Shown here piece after piece: positions 15,981-25,987 of a DNA stretch of 46,425 nucleotides. The notes under the pieces were generated by a model. It made no database searches, was not told where the DNA came from, and worked only from the letters and a program-made list of their open reading frames with translations. How positions within the stretch are numbered: position 1 is the stretch's first letter; each line of letters begins with the position of its first letter. The DNA lies in NCBI GenBank assembly GCA_016791105.1, contig JAEUNM010000089.1, positions 1 to 46,425 of the forward strand, written 5' to 3'. Position numbers and translations under genes: made by a program. This DNA is from Rhodocyclaceae bacterium (GTDB taxonomy: Bacteria > Pseudomonadota > Gammaproteobacteria > Burkholderiales > Rhodocyclaceae).

Positions 15981-18900
15981 ATGACCGATCTGTCGCTGAG
16001 CAAAAAACTGCACCACTACAAGGCCAGCAACAAACTTCGTTTCGTTACCGCGGCTTCGCTGTTCGATGGCCACGACGCATCCATCAACATCATGCGGCGG
16101 ATTTTGCAATCCAGCGGCGCCGAGGTGATCCATCTGGGGCATAACCGTTCGGTTGGCGAAATCGTCAATGCTGCACTGCAAGAGGACGTACAGGGCATCG
16201 CGATCACCAGTTACCAGGGCGGTCACGTCGAGTTTTTCAAGTACATGATGGATTTGCTGCGCGCTAATGGCGGCGAGAACATCAAGGTGTTCGGCGGCGG
16301 CGGCGGCGTGATCGTGCCGCGCGAAATCCGCGAACTGCACGAATATGGCGTCACGCGCATCTATTCGCCGGAGGACGGCGCCGCGCTGGGCCTGCAGGGC
16401 ATGATCAACGATCTGCTCGCCAAATCGGACTATGACCTCACCGCCTTTGCCCCGGCGGGGGCCGATCTGGTCGCCGGTCTTAAATCCGGCGACCGGCGCG
16501 TACTGGCACGCGCCATCACGGCGCTGGAAAACGGTCGCTATGGCGAAGAAGTCAAAGAAGCGCTGCGCGAGGCCGCGAAAGCCTGCGCCACGCCTACCCT
16601 GGGCATTACCGGAACCGGTGGCGCCGGCAAAAGCTCGCTCACCGACGAGCTGGTTCTGCGCCTGCGCCTGGACCAGGCCGACCGGCTAAAAGTGGCCATC
16701 GTGTCCATAGACCCGTCGCGCAAGCGCACCGGCGGCGCGCTGCTGGGCGACCGCATCCGCATGAATGCGATCGAACATCCGAACATCTATATGCGCTCGC
16801 TCGCCACGCGCGATACCGGCACGGAAATATCCGCCGCGTTGCCGGAAGTGATCGCGGCCTGCAAACTATCCGGCTTCGATCTGGTGATCGTCGAAACCTC
16901 GGGCATAGGCCAGGGCGATGCGGCCATCGTGCCCTTCGTCGATTGTTCGCTCTACGTGATGACGCCCGAATTCGGCGCGGCGAGCCAGCTCGAAAAGATA
17001 GACATGCTGGATTTTGCCGATTTCGTCGCCATCAATAAATTCGACCGCAAGGGCGCCGAGGACGCGCTGCGCGACGTGCGCAAACAGTATCAGCGCAACC
17101 GCGAACTGTTCAGCCAGCCGACCGACGAAATGCCGGTGTTCGGTACCATGGCCGCGCGCTTTAACGACGATGGCGTTACTGCGCTATATCAGGCCATGTT
17201 GCCGGCCCTGGTGGGCAAAGGTCTCAAAGCCGGGCGCAGCAAACTTGCGCCGGTGGAAGTGAAAGCCTCGTCGCGCGGGCGCGCCATCGTGCCGGCGGAG
17301 CGGGTGCGTTATCTGGCCGATATTGCGTTGTCACTGCGCGACTATCACAAACTGGTGGGGCAACAGGCGCGCGTCGCACGCGAACGGCAATCGCTGCGCA
17401 CGGCCAAGGCCTTATTCGAACAATGCGGCAAGCCGGTCGAGCACTTCGACGAACTGACGGAAGCCAAAAACGGCGAACTGACGCCGGGTGCGCGCAAGCT
17501 GCTCGACCTGTGGCCGAAAACCCGCGCGCTCTACGCGGCCGACGACTATGTGGTGAAAATCCGCGACAAGGAAATCCGTACCCGCCTGATATCGGAAAGC
17601 CTGTCCGGCACGAAAATCCGCAAGGTGTGCCTGCCAGGTTTTGAGGACGATGGCGAAACTTTGCGCTTCCTGATGAAAGAAAATCTGCCCGGCTCGTTTC
17701 CATTCACGGCGGGCGTATTCGCGTTCAAGCGCGAAGGTGAAGATCCCACGCGCATGTTCGCGGGTGAAGGCGATGCGTTCCGCACCAACCGGCGCTTCAA
17801 GAAAGTGTCCGAAGGCATGCCGGCGCACCGGCTATCCACGGCTTTCGATTCGGTCACGCTGTATGGCTGCGACCCCGATCCGCGCCCGGATATTTACGGC
17901 AAGGTAGGCAATTCCGGCGTGTCCATCGCCACGCTGGACGACATGAAAGTGCTGTACGGCGGCTTCGACCTGTGCGCGCCTACCACCAGCGTGTCGATGA
18001 CCATCAACGGCCCCGCGCCCATCCTGCTGGCGATGTTTTTCAATACCGCCCTCGACCAGCAGATGGACAAATTCCGCACCGATAACGGCCGCGAGCCAAC
18101 CGAGGATGAAACCGACAAAATTCGCGCCTGGACGCTCGCCACCGTGCGCGGCACCGTGCAGGCCGACATTCTGAAGGAGGACCAGGGCCAGAACACCTGC
18201 ATTTTCTCGACCGAATTCGCGCTCAAAATGATGGGCGACATCCAGGAATATTTCGTGCATCACAAGGTGCAGAACTTTTACTCGGTGTCGATTTCCGGCT
18301 ACCACATCGCCGAAGCGGGCGCCAATCCCATCAGCCAGCTCGCCTTCACGCTGGCCAACGGCTTCACCTATGTGGAAAGCTATCTGGCGCGCGGCATGCA
18401 CATCGATGACTTCGCGCCCAATCTGAGCTTTTTCTTCAGCAACGGCATGGACCCGGAATATTCGGTCATCGGCCGCGTGGCGCGGCGCATCTGGGCGGTG
18501 GCCATGAAAAACCGCTATCACGCCAACGAGCGCAGCCAGAAACTGAAGTACCACGTGCAAACTTCCGGGCGCAGCCTGCACGCGCAGGAAATGGCGTTCA
18601 ACGACATACGCACCACCTTGCAGGCCTTGATCGCAATTTACGATAACTGCAACAGCCTGCACACCAACGCCTACGACGAAGCCATCACCACGCCGACGGA
18701 AGAATCGGTGCGCCGCGCGATGGCCATCCAGCTCGTGATCAATCGCGAGTGGGGCTTGGCGAAAAACGAAAATCCCAACCAGGGCGCCTTCGTGATAGAC
18801 GAACTGACGGATTTGGTGGAGGAAGCGGTGTTGAAGGAATTCGAAGCCATCGCCTCGCGCGGCGGCGTGCTGGGTGCCATGGAAACCGGCTACCAGCGCG

Positions 18901-19247
18901 GCAAGATTCAGGAAGAAAGCCTTTATTACGAGCACAAGAAGCACGACGGCTCTTACCCCATCATAGGCGTGAATACTTTCCGCAACCCGCGCGGCGATGC
19001 GGTGGCGCAGGAAATCGAACTTGCGCGCTCCACGGAAGAAGAAAAGCAGAGCCAGCTCACCCGCCTGGCCGCCTTCCACGCGCGCAATCAGGACGACAGC
19101 CCGCAGTGGATCGCCAAACTCAAGCAGGCCGTGATCGACAACGCCAATGTGTTTGAAGTGCTGGTAGACGCGGTGCGGCATTGTTCGCTGGGGCAGATCA
19201 GCAACGCGCTGTACGGTGTCGGCGGGAAATACCGGCGCAGCATGTAA
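15981..19247 (+). CDS. icmF: Fused acyl-CoA mutase IcmF (isobutyryl-CoA mutase type, B12 dependent)
   Basis: This adenosylcobalamin enzyme rearranges acyl-CoA skeletons; the family type reaction is isobutyryl-CoA to n-butyryl-CoA. It is 1088 aa in the IcmF order: N-terminal B12 domain (D29-G-H31-D, H31 being the probable cobalt ligand), a MeaI-like G-protein chaperone domain with P-loop GTGGAGKSS at 211-219 and the Asn/Lys base motif NKFD, then the C-terminal (beta/alpha)8 substrate domain ([27 protein letters not shown]). The start at ATG 15981 follows a good AGGGGAGGAA site; upstream in-frame residues look untranslated. IcmF enzymes can also act on isovaleryl/pivalyl-CoA, and the substrate cannot be fixed from these motifs. 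An acyl-CoA synthetase follows 111 bases downstream. Confidence 0.93.
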   Translation: MTDLSLSKKLHHYKASNKLRFVTAASLFDGHDASINIMRRILQSSGAEVIHLGHNRSVGEIVNAALQEDVQGIAITSYQGGHVEFFKYMMDLLRANGGENIKVFGGGGGVIVPREIRELHEYGVTRIYSPEDGAALGLQGMINDLLAKSDYDLTAFAPAGADLVAGLKSGDRRVLARAITALENGRYGEEVKEALREAAKACATPTLGITGTGGAGKSSLTDELVLRLRLDQADRLKVAIVSIDPSRKRTGGALLGDRIRMNAIEHPNIYMRSLATRDTGTEISAALPEVIAACKLSGFDLVIVETSGIGQGDAAIVPFVDCSLYVMTPEFGAASQLEKIDMLDFADFVAINKFDRKGAEDALRDVRKQYQRNRELFSQPTDEMPVFGTMAARFNDDGVTALYQAMLPALVGKGLKAGRSKLAPVEVKASSRGRAIVPAERVRYLADIALSLRDYHKLVGQQARVARERQSLRTAKALFEQCGKPVEHFDELTEAKNGELTPGARKLLDLWPKTRALYAADDYVVKIRDKEIRTRLISESLSGTKIRKVCLPGFEDDGETLRFLMKENLPGSFPFTAGVFAFKREGEDPTRMFAGEGDAFRTNRRFKKVSEGMPAHRLSTAFDSVTLYGCDPDPRPDIYGKVGNSGVSIATLDDMKVLYGGFDLCAPTTSVSMTINGPAPILLAMFFNTALDQQMDKFRTDNGREPTEDETDKIRAWTLATVRGTVQADILKEDQGQNTCIFSTEFALKMMGDIQEYFVHHKVQNFYSVSISGYHIAEAGANPISQLAFTLANGFTYVESYLARGMHIDDFAPNLSFFFSNGMDPEYSVIGRVARRIWAVAMKNRYHANERSQKLKYHVQTSGRSLHAQEMAFNDIRTTLQALIAIYDNCNSLHTNAYDEAITTPTEESVRRAMAIQLVINREWGLAKNENPNQGAFVIDELTDLVEEAVLKEFEAIASRGGVLGAMETGYQRGKIQEESLYYEHKKHDGSYPIIGVNTFRNPRGDAVAQEIELARSTEEEKQSQLTRLAAFHARNQDDSPQWIAKLKQAVIDNANVFEVLVDAVRHCSLGQISNALYGVGGKYRRSM

Positions 19248-19358
19248 TGGAGGCATGGGGCAGGGCGGCGAGAGGCAGCCGTTCCTGCCCACTGCGTGCG
19301 GGGCCGCGCAAGGGCCCACCGCCGCAGCCGCAGTACATGACAAACAGGAGGGGATTTC

Positions 19359-21053
19359 ATGTCTGACGTAGCGAATTTCATCGCCGCGCGCGATTTTCTG
19401 CTTGCGCATTCCACCGACTATGACACTGCCCGGGCCGGCTTCAGTTGGCCGCAATTGGGGCAATTCAATTGGGCGCTGGACCATTTCGACGTGCTTGCGC
19501 GCAATAACGACCAGCCCGCGCTGTGGGTAGTGGGCGAGGACGGGTCCGAGCAAAAACTGTCTTACCGCGAACTATCTGCGCTATCCGACCAGGGGGCGAA
19601 CTTTTTGCGCGGCTTGGGCGTTGCGCGCGGCGACCGCATTCTGGTCATGCTGGGCAACGAGGTGCCGCTGTGGATCACCATGCTGGCGGCCATTAAACTG
19701 GGCGCCGTGCTGATACCCGCCACCACCTTGCTCACGGCGGACGACTTGCAGGACCGCTTCGAGCGCGGCAACGTCAAGCACGTCGTCGTGGGCGCGGCCA
19801 ACACGAATAAGTTCGATACGCTGGCGGGCGCGTACACGCGCATCAGCGTGGGTGGCGACGTGCCCGGCTGGACCCGTTTCGACCTCACGGGCAGTGACAG
19901 CCAGTACACGCCGGACGGCACTACCCAGGCGAGCGACCCGCTACTGCTTTACTTTACCTCCGGCACCACGTCCAAACCCAAGCTGGTGCTGCACACCCAT
20001 CAAAGCTATCCGGTCGGGCACTTATCCACCATGTACTGGCTGGGCCTCAAGCCCGGCGACATCCATCTGAACATATCTTCGCCGGGCTGGGCCAAGCACG
20101 CCTGGAGCTGTTTTTTCGCGCCCTGGAATGCTGGCGCCTGTGTGTTCATTTACAACTATGCGCGCTTCAGTGCGCCGGCCCTGCTGGGCGTGCTGGAGAA
20201 GTACGGCGTGAGCACGCTGTGCGCGCCGCCCACGGTATGGCGCATGCTCATACAGGAAAATTTGGCAGCCTACCGCGGGCGCCTGAAAATACGCGAACTG
20301 ATCGGAGCCGGCGAGCCGCTCAATCCGGAAATTATCGATCAGGTGAAGTCGGCCTGGGGCATCACGCTGCGCGACGGCTATGGCCAGACCGAAACCACCG
20401 CGCTGGTGGGCAATTCGCCGGGCCAGTTGCTCAAGCCGGGTTCCATGGGCCGGCCCCTGCCGGGCTACCGCATCGCGCTGCTGGACGTCGACGGTAACGA
20501 AGCCACGGAAGGCGAGGTATGCATTGCGCTGGACCCGCGCCCCACCGGACTAATGGTGGGCTATATGGATAGTCCGGAAAAAACCGCCGAAGTGACGCGC
20601 GGCGGTTATTACCGCACCGGCGATGTGGCCTGCCGCGACGGCGACGGTTACATCACATACGTGGGCCGCGCCGACGACGTGTTCAAGGCCTCGGATTACC
20701 GCATCAGTCCATTCGAACTGGAAAGCGTATTGATAGAGCATCCCGACGTGGCCGAAGCCGCCATCGTGCCCAGCCCGGACCCGGTGCGCCTGGCCGTGCC
20801 CAAGGCTTATGTCGTGCTGGTACAGGGCCGCCAACCCAGCCGCGAACTGGCGAAAGACATATTCGGCTTCCTGCGCAAGCGTCTGGCCGGGTATAAGCGC
20901 GTGCGCCGGCTGGAATTCGCCGACCTGCCTAAAACCATATCCGGCAAGATACGCCGCGTGCAACTGCGCGCCGACGAAGCCGCCGCACGCGCCGCCGGCC
21001 GCCGCGGCAGCCTGGAATTTTTCGAAGAAGATTTCCCGGAACTGAAGGATTAA
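19359..21053 (+). CDS. AMP-forming acyl-CoA synthetase (medium/short-chain ACSM-like)
   Basis: This enzyme activates a carboxylic acid to its CoA thioester using ATP. It is 564 aa with all adenylation motifs: P-loop TSGTTSKPK (about 200-208), YGQTETT (about 341), the YRTGD motif, and a C-terminal PKTISGKIRR with the catalytic lysine. The segment NISSPGWAKHAW...PWNAGACVF is typical of the medium-chain/ACSM and benzoate-ligase-like branch. The start has a strong AGGAGGGG site. Its position behind icmF suggests that it supplies the mutase with a branched or short acyl-CoA such as isobutyryl or pivalyl (inference). Confidence 0.9.
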   Translation: MSDVANFIAARDFLLAHSTDYDTARAGFSWPQLGQFNWALDHFDVLARNNDQPALWVVGEDGSEQKLSYRELSALSDQGANFLRGLGVARGDRILVMLGNEVPLWITMLAAIKLGAVLIPATTLLTADDLQDRFERGNVKHVVVGAANTNKFDTLAGAYTRISVGGDVPGWTRFDLTGSDSQYTPDGTTQASDPLLLYFTSGTTSKPKLVLHTHQSYPVGHLSTMYWLGLKPGDIHLNISSPGWAKHAWSCFFAPWNAGACVFIYNYARFSAPALLGVLEKYGVSTLCAPPTVWRMLIQENLAAYRGRLKIRELIGAGEPLNPEIIDQVKSAWGITLRDGYGQTETTALVGNSPGQLLKPGSMGRPLPGYRIALLDVDGNEATEGEVCIALDPRPTGLMVGYMDSPEKTAEVTRGGYYRTGDVACRDGDGYITYVGRADDVFKASDYRISPFELESVLIEHPDVAEAAIVPSPDPVRLAVPKAYVVLVQGRQPSRELAKDIFGFLRKRLAGYKRVRRLEFADLPKTISGKIRRVQLRADEAAARAAGRRGSLEFFEEDFPELKD

Positions 21054-21325
21054 GCCGGCAATCCTGTTCGGGCATTGATTTGTCTCCCCATGCGGCGGAT
21101 TACGCCTGCCCGGTGGCCTCGCGGGCCTCGTAGGGCGGAAAAGCGAAGCGCATTCCGCCGTATGGAGCCGCGCGGTGCCGCAAGGTGCCATATGGAGCCG
21201 TCTGACCGGAGTCCCGCCACCTAAGCCTCATCACACAACGCGACGTTACAGACTGCGCCACACCGCCAAATCGGATCGCCGCAAGTGCACCCCGCATACG
21301 TCGCAACGCCAGCCCGAAGTTCACG
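21054..21325. other. Intergenic stretch between convergent synthetase and narK
   Basis: No gene is seen. It contains a REP-like repeat (separate entry) and short GGTGCC/ATGGAGCCG repeats near 21160-21205. Confidence 0.5.
21129..21163. repeat. REP-like element (GTAGGGCGGAAAAGCGAAGCGCATTCCGCC type)
   Basis: The 35-base sequence pairs GGCGGAA with TTCCGCC around AAGCGAAGCGCA. This is a dispersed palindromic repeat of a type frequent between proteobacterial genes. It lies in the tail-to-tail gap. Confidence 0.6.
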
Positions 21326-21354
21326 CAAAAACGGCGCAAGCCCAAGCTTGCGCC
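21326..21354 (-). terminator. Rho-independent terminator of nirBD-narK
   Basis: Read on the minus strand: a perfect 9-base stem GGCGCAAGC / GCTTGCGCC with a 4-base loop, followed by GTTTTTG. It lies about 60 bases past the narK stop. Confidence 0.8.
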
Positions 21355-21411
21355 GCTTCCCTACTCAGGCCCCAGGCACGCCCATAGCGAGCGCCCCGGG
21401 CTCGGCCCGCG

Positions 21412-22626
21412 TCAGATTTTCGCGGCGGTGAGGTGCGCGGCACCCCAGGTGGTACGCCAGCGGGTTTTCACGCCGGTAAGGCCGGCCAGGGCCAGGAAGG
21501 CGAGGCCCGCGAACACGATGAAGCCGGATTGGTAGCTACCCGTGAATTGCCGGGACAGGCCGAGCGAGGAGGCCAGGTAGAAGCCGCCCACGCCACCGGC
21601 CATGCCGACCAGACCGGTCATGACGCCGATTTCGCGGCGGAAACGCTGCGGCACCAACTGGAACACGGCGCCGTTGCCCATGCCGAGCGCCAGCATGGCG
21701 ACCACGAACACGCCCAGCGCCAGCATGGCCGAGGGCAGACCCACGCTCACCAGAGCCAGCGCGGCACCGGCTACGACATACATGACGGACAGCGACTTGA
21801 TGCCGCCGATGCGGTCGGCCACGTTACCGCCGATCGGGCGTACCAGCGAGCCGGCGAATACGCAGGCGGCGGTGAAATAACCGGCAACCTTGGCATCCAG
21901 GCCGTACTGGGTGTTGAAGTAAATCGTGAGCGAGGAGGCCAGGCCGACGAAACCGCCAAAAGTGACGGAATAGAAGAACATGAACCACCAGGCGTCCTTG
22001 TCCTTGAGCACCTTGAAATATTCGGCGAAGGACTTGGGCGGCGGGCACTCCGGCGCATCCTTGGCGGCGATCAGGTAGAACACGAACACGATGGCGAGCG
22101 GAATCAGGGCCAGACCGAACACGTTGGTCCAGCCGTAGGCGGTGGCGAGGCCGGGGGCAAACAGCGCGGCCAGCGCGGTGCCGGAATTGCCGGCACCGGC
22201 GATGCCCAGCGCGGTGCCCTGGTGTTCCGGCGGATACCAGCGCGAGGCGAGCGGCAGGGCGACCGCGAACGAAGCCCCGGCCACGCCCAGGAACAGCCCC
22301 ATGATCAGGGTTTCCTGATAGCTATGTATGCCGAATTTCCAGGCGTAGGCCAGCGCCAGCATGACGATCACCTGACCGATGGCGCCGGTCAGTTTGGGCT
22401 TCAGGTGGTCCACCATGAGGCCCATCACGATGCGCAGCACCGCGCCGGCCAGCACCGGGGTGGCGACCATGAAACCTTTTTCGGCCGGCGAGAGGCCCAA
22501 ATCCTTGCCGATCTGCACACCCAGCGGGCCGAGTATCACCCACACCATGAAGGCAAGGTCGAAATATAAAAACGATGCAAGCAGCGTGGGCGGGTGCCCT
22601 ACCTGCATGAATGACTTCTTGTCCAT
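21412..22626 (-). CDS. narK: Nitrate/nitrite transporter NarK (MFS)
   Basis: This inner-membrane major-facilitator protein takes up nitrate (and/or exchanges nitrite). It has 404 aa and 12 predicted membrane segments. The two nitrate signatures are present: GIAGAGNSGTALA in segment 5 and GMGNGAVFQLVP in segment 11, with RxxxG-type loops such as WYPPEHQGTALG. ATG 22626 is chosen because AGGAG sits 6 bases upstream; an in-frame TTG immediately before it is less likely. It is the last gene of the operon after nirB and nirD, as in assimilatory clusters that import nitrate and reduce nitrite. A nitrate reductase gene is not in the window. Confidence 0.93.
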   Translation of the reverse strand: MDKKSFMQVGHPPTLLASFLYFDLAFMVWVILGPLGVQIGKDLGLSPAEKGFMVATPVLAGAVLRIVMGLMVDHLKPKLTGAIGQVIVMLALAYAWKFGIHSYQETLIMGLFLGVAGASFAVALPLASRWYPPEHQGTALGIAGAGNSGTALAALFAPGLATAYGWTNVFGLALIPLAIVFVFYLIAAKDAPECPPPKSFAEYFKVLKDKDAWWFMFFYSVTFGGFVGLASSLTIYFNTQYGLDAKVAGYFTAACVFAGSLVRPIGGNVADRIGGIKSLSVMYVVAGAALALVSVGLPSAMLALGVFVVAMLALGMGNGAVFQLVPQRFRREIGVMTGLVGMAGGVGGFYLASSLGLSRQFTGSYQSGFIVFAGLAFLALAGLTGVKTRWRTTWGAAHLTAAKI

Positions 22627-22749
22627 CAACAGCTCCTGATTAAATAAACTAAGAAAACCTGCCGCCGCGGCGCGCAGCCGCGTGCGTGCGCCGGGCGCGC
22701 GGCCCGGCCGTCAATTCGTGTGCGGGGGCGGCGCCCCCGGTCTGTGCGT

Positions 22750-23091
22750 TCAAACGTTCAGGAAAACCACTTCGTTTTCCACCTTCACGCTGAACGAGCG
22801 CGTGCAACCTATGTCCGGCAATTGCGCCACGCCGTCTTCGAGCTGGATTTTCCAGCTGTGCAGCGGGCAGGTAACCGTCTTGCCGTGCACGATGCCTTGC
22901 GATAGCGGACCCGCCTTGTGCGGGCACTTGTCATGCAGCGCGAACACCTCGTTGTCGGCGTTGCGGAAAATGGCGATGTCGCCGGAACTGGAGCGCACCA
23001 CGCGCGAGCCCAGTACGGGAATGTCGGCCAGCAGACACACGCGCTTCCAGGTGCCGATGGCTTGTTCGGGGGTTTTGACTTCAGCTTCCAT
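22750..23091 (-). CDS. nirD: Nitrite reductase small subunit NirD (Rieske type)
   Basis: This is the small partner of the NADH-dependent nitrite reductase, 113 aa. It has a Rieske fold with intact [2Fe-2S] ligands: C56-P-H58 and C75-P-L-H78. Some NirD proteins, such as the E. coli one, lack these ligands, so this form probably carries the cluster. It starts 6 bases after the nirB stop and is therefore probably translationally coupled. Confidence 0.95.
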   Translation of the reverse strand: MEAEVKTPEQAIGTWKRVCLLADIPVLGSRVVRSSSGDIAIFRNADNEVFALHDKCPHKAGPLSQGIVHGKTVTCPLHSWKIQLEDGVAQLPDIGCTRSFSVKVENEVVFLNV

Positions 23092-23097
23092 GTTTGC

Positions 23098-25539
23098 TCA
23101 AACCTCGATGATTTCGAATTCGCGCTTGACCGTGCTGGCCTTTTCGGCTTCCGCCCGTTCCGCCCAGGGATCCTTGTAGCCTTGCAGGGCATACAGCAGG
23201 CGCTCGTACAAAGCCTTGCGGTTGGCTTCGTCCTCGACCACCAGCTTTTTGACGTGCTCCAGGCCGACGCGCTGCACGTAATGCACGGTGCGTTCCAGGT
23301 AGTAGCCTTCTTCGCGGTACAACTGCAGGAAGGCGCCGGACATTTCCATCACTTCTTCGTCGGTTTTCACCTTGCACAGGAATTCGGCAACTTCGGTCTT
23401 GATGCCGCCATTGCCGGCGACGTAAATTTCGTAGCCGGAATCGACACCTATCACGCCCACATCCTTGATGCCGGATTCGGCACAGTTGCGCGGGCAGCCG
23501 GACACGGCCAGTTTCACCTTGTGCGGGCTCCACATACCGAACAGCATTTTTTCCAGCTTGACGCCCATGCTCATGGAAAGCTGGGTGCCGAAACGGCAGT
23601 GTTCGGCGCCGACACAGGTTTTGACGGTGCGGATCGACTTGCCGTAGGCGTGGCCGGAGGGGATGCCCAGGTCTTGCCACACGCCCGGCAAATCCGCCTT
23701 TTTCACGCCCAGCAGGTCTATACGCTGGCCGCCCGTTACCTTGACGGTGGGGATTTTGTATTTGTCCGCCACGTCGGCGATGCGGCGCAATTCGTCCGGC
23801 GTGGTGAGGCCGCCCCACATGCGCGGTACCACCGAGAAGGTGCCGTCCTTCTGGATATTGGCGTGGGCGCGCTCGTTGATGAAGCGGCTTTGCGGATCGT
23901 CCTCGGCTTCGTGCGGCCAGGTGGAAATGCAGTAATAGTTGATCGCCGGGCGGCAGGTGGCGCAGCCATTGGGCGTTTTCCAGGCCATGAAATGCATGGC
24001 GGTGGCGACCGACAGCAGCTTCTGTTCGCGTATGGTTTTGCGTACCTCGCCGTGCGACAGATCGGTACAGCCGCACACCGCCTTGCTGTTGCTGTCGGCC
24101 GGCTGGTAGGCGCCGCCTACGCAGGAAGCCAGAATCTGTTCCACCAGACCGGTACAGGAGCCGCAGGAACTCGACGCCTTGGTGTGCTTGCGCACGTCTT
24201 CCAGCGAGAACAGGCCTTTTTCGGTGATGGCTTTGACAATGGTGCCCTTGCACACGCCGTTGCAGCCGCACACTTCCGCCGTGTCGGGCAGGCTGGCGGC
24301 GTTGTTGGCACCTTTGTGGCCGGTATCGCCCAGGTTGGATTTGCCGAACATCAGGTGATCGCGTATGTCCTGAATGTCCTGCTTGTCCTTCAGCAACTGG
24401 AAGTACCAGCTGCCGTCCACCGTATCGCCATACATGACGGCGCCGACCAGACGGTTGTCTTTCAGGACCAGCTTTTTGTATACGCCGCCGGCGGGGTCTT
24501 GCAGGATGATTTCATCGACGTCGCTGCCGCCCATGAAGTCGCCGGCGGAAAACAGGTCGATACCCGTCACCTTGAGCTTGGTGGAGGTGACCGAACCCTG
24601 GTAGCGGCCTATGCCGTACATGGCAAGGTGGTTGGCCGCAACCTTGGCCTGTTCGAACAGCGGCGCGACCAGACCGTAGGCGATGCCGCGGTGGCTGGCG
24701 CATTCGCCCACGGCGTAAATGCGCGGATCGAAGGTCTGCATCGTGTCATTGACCACCACACCGCGGTTGCAGTGCAGGCCACAGGATTCGGCCAGCCCGG
24801 TATTGGGGCGTATGCCCACCGCCATGACCACCAGGTCGGCCGGGATGGTTTCGCCGTCCTTGAACTTGATCGCCGCGACGCGGCCCGATTCGCCCGCCAC
24901 GAGTTCCGCCGTCTGGCGCTCGAGCAGGAATTTGAGGCCCTTCTTTTCCAGCGACTTTTGCAGCATGCCGGCCGCCACGCGGTCAAGCTGGCGTTCCATC
25001 AGCCAGGGCATCACATGCACCACGCTCACGTCCATGCCGCGCAGCTTGAGGCCGTTGGCCGCTTCCAGACCGAGCAGGCCGCCGCCGATCACCACCGCGT
25101 GCTTGTGCGTGCGCGCGGCGTCTATCATTTCGTCCGTATCCTTGATGTCGCGATAGCTGATGACACCCGGCAAATCCTTGCCCGGTACCGGCAGCATGAA
25201 CGGGTTGGAGCCGGTGGCCAGCAGCAGGCGGTCGTATTCGGCAGTGGTGCCGTCGGCCGCGACAACCTTGCGCGCGCGCCGGTCTATGCGTGTGATGGTT
25301 TTGCCGGTATGCAGGGTTATGTTGTTTTCCGCGTACCAGTCGAGGTCATTGAGGATGATGTCCTGGATGGTCATTTCGCCGGCCAATACCGGCGACAGCA
25401 GGATGCGGTTGTAATTGGGGTGGGGCTCACTGCCGAAAACGGTGATTTCATATAGGTCGGGCGCGAGCTTCAGCAGCTCTTCGAGGGTACGGCAACCTGC
25501 CATGCCGTTGCCGACCATCACCAATTTCAGTTTCCTCAT
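23098..25539 (-). CDS. nirB: Nitrite reductase [NAD(P)H] large subunit NirB
   Basis: This cytoplasmic enzyme reduces nitrite to ammonium with NAD(P)H. It is 813 aa with the family's domain order: N-terminal FAD/NAD-dependent oxidoreductase (VMVGNGMAGCRTLEELL, second dinucleotide fold VVIGGGLLGLEAA), BFD-like [2Fe-2S] region (CGCNGVC...SSCGSC, and a second Cys cluster CGC...CATC), then the sirohaem/[4Fe-4S] reductase half (TCVGAEHCRFG and SGCPRNCAESGIKD). I choose ATG 25539 (RKLKLVMVGNG) with AGGA upstream; the longer in-frame extension to 25608 lacks coding character and would overlap the leader. The promoter region has sigma-54 and NtrC-type sites. Confidence 0.95.
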   Translation of the reverse strand: MRKLKLVMVGNGMAGCRTLEELLKLAPDLYEITVFGSEPHPNYNRILLSPVLAGEMTIQDIILNDLDWYAENNITLHTGKTITRIDRRARKVVAADGTTAEYDRLLLATGSNPFMLPVPGKDLPGVISYRDIKDTDEMIDAARTHKHAVVIGGGLLGLEAANGLKLRGMDVSVVHVMPWLMERQLDRVAAGMLQKSLEKKGLKFLLERQTAELVAGESGRVAAIKFKDGETIPADLVVMAVGIRPNTGLAESCGLHCNRGVVVNDTMQTFDPRIYAVGECASHRGIAYGLVAPLFEQAKVAANHLAMYGIGRYQGSVTSTKLKVTGIDLFSAGDFMGGSDVDEIILQDPAGGVYKKLVLKDNRLVGAVMYGDTVDGSWYFQLLKDKQDIQDIRDHLMFGKSNLGDTGHKGANNAASLPDTAEVCGCNGVCKGTIVKAITEKGLFSLEDVRKHTKASSSCGSCTGLVEQILASCVGGAYQPADSNSKAVCGCTDLSHGEVRKTIREQKLLSVATAMHFMAWKTPNGCATCRPAINYYCISTWPHEAEDDPQSRFINERAHANIQKDGTFSVVPRMWGGLTTPDELRRIADVADKYKIPTVKVTGGQRIDLLGVKKADLPGVWQDLGIPSGHAYGKSIRTVKTCVGAEHCRFGTQLSMSMGVKLEKMLFGMWSPHKVKLAVSGCPRNCAESGIKDVGVIGVDSGYEIYVAGNGGIKTEVAEFLCKVKTDEEVMEMSGAFLQLYREEGYYLERTVHYVQRVGLEHVKKLVVEDEANRKALYERLLYALQGYKDPWAERAEAEKASTVKREFEIIEV

Positions 25540-25674
25540 TGCATCGTCCTCACTGACAAAGTCGAAATTCGCGGTTGGGGCGGACTTCCCTGGGCGGGAC
25601 GGCCGCACGACAGTTACTTGCTGCCCGCCGGAGCTTTGTTCCGATCCAGGCGAAAAACCATTGCATGCGGTAAA

Positions 25675-25689
25675 GCAAGTAATGTGCCA
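25675..25689 (-). promoter_or_regulatory. Sigma-54 (-24/-12) promoter of nirB-nirD-narK
   Basis: The minus strand reads TGGCAC-ATTAC-TTGC-T, which matches the RpoN consensus with GG and GC at the correct spacing. The expected transcript start is near 25663, giving a leader of about 120 bases before nirB. Confidence 0.85.
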
Positions 25690-25773
25690 CGCACCACGAA
25701 TGGGCGTTTTCGAGGATTTACAAGGGGTTGGCGAATTTCCGGCGCGTGAGGGCGGCGCGGATTACTGGGAATT

Positions 25774-25788
25774 GCACCGCCTTGGTGC
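25774..25788. promoter_or_regulatory. NtrC-type enhancer palindrome
   Basis: GCACC-GCCTT-GGTGC is a perfect 5+5 dyad with the 5-base spacer of classical NtrC sites. A further half site (GGTGCA, 25795-25800) follows. It lies about 100 bases upstream of the sigma-54 promoter, the usual enhancer distance. Confidence 0.75.
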
Positions 25789-25987
25789 GAAATTGGTGCA
25801 CTGCAAAAAATTTGGCGTGGCTTTGGGGCCAAGTGGGCGCCCCGAAAGCGGGATTGTTGCACCAGCTCGAAGCGCGCCCGCGTAACTGTGGGGCGCGCGA
25901 CACACCCACTGTGGGGCCAAACGGCACGGGCGGATGCCCGCTAACGCCCGCACCGGCCCGTGCAAGGGGCGGCCGGCGCGCCTACAT

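Larger units (their letters stand above)
25540..25987. other. Regulatory gap between nirB and the MaoC gene
   Basis: No gene is seen. It holds the nirB leader, the sigma-54 promoter and the NtrC-type site listed separately. The part 25800-25987 is GC-rich with no recognised element. Confidence 0.6.

Noticed and set aside
17832..19553. 573-codon minus-strand frame across icmF
   Set aside because: It lies antisense to well-supported catalytic motifs of IcmF and extends into the synthetase gene; no recognisable domain.
22918..25455. 845-codon plus-strand frame across nirB
   Set aside because: Complement of NirB, whose cofactor motifs are unambiguous; the opposite frame has only skewed composition.
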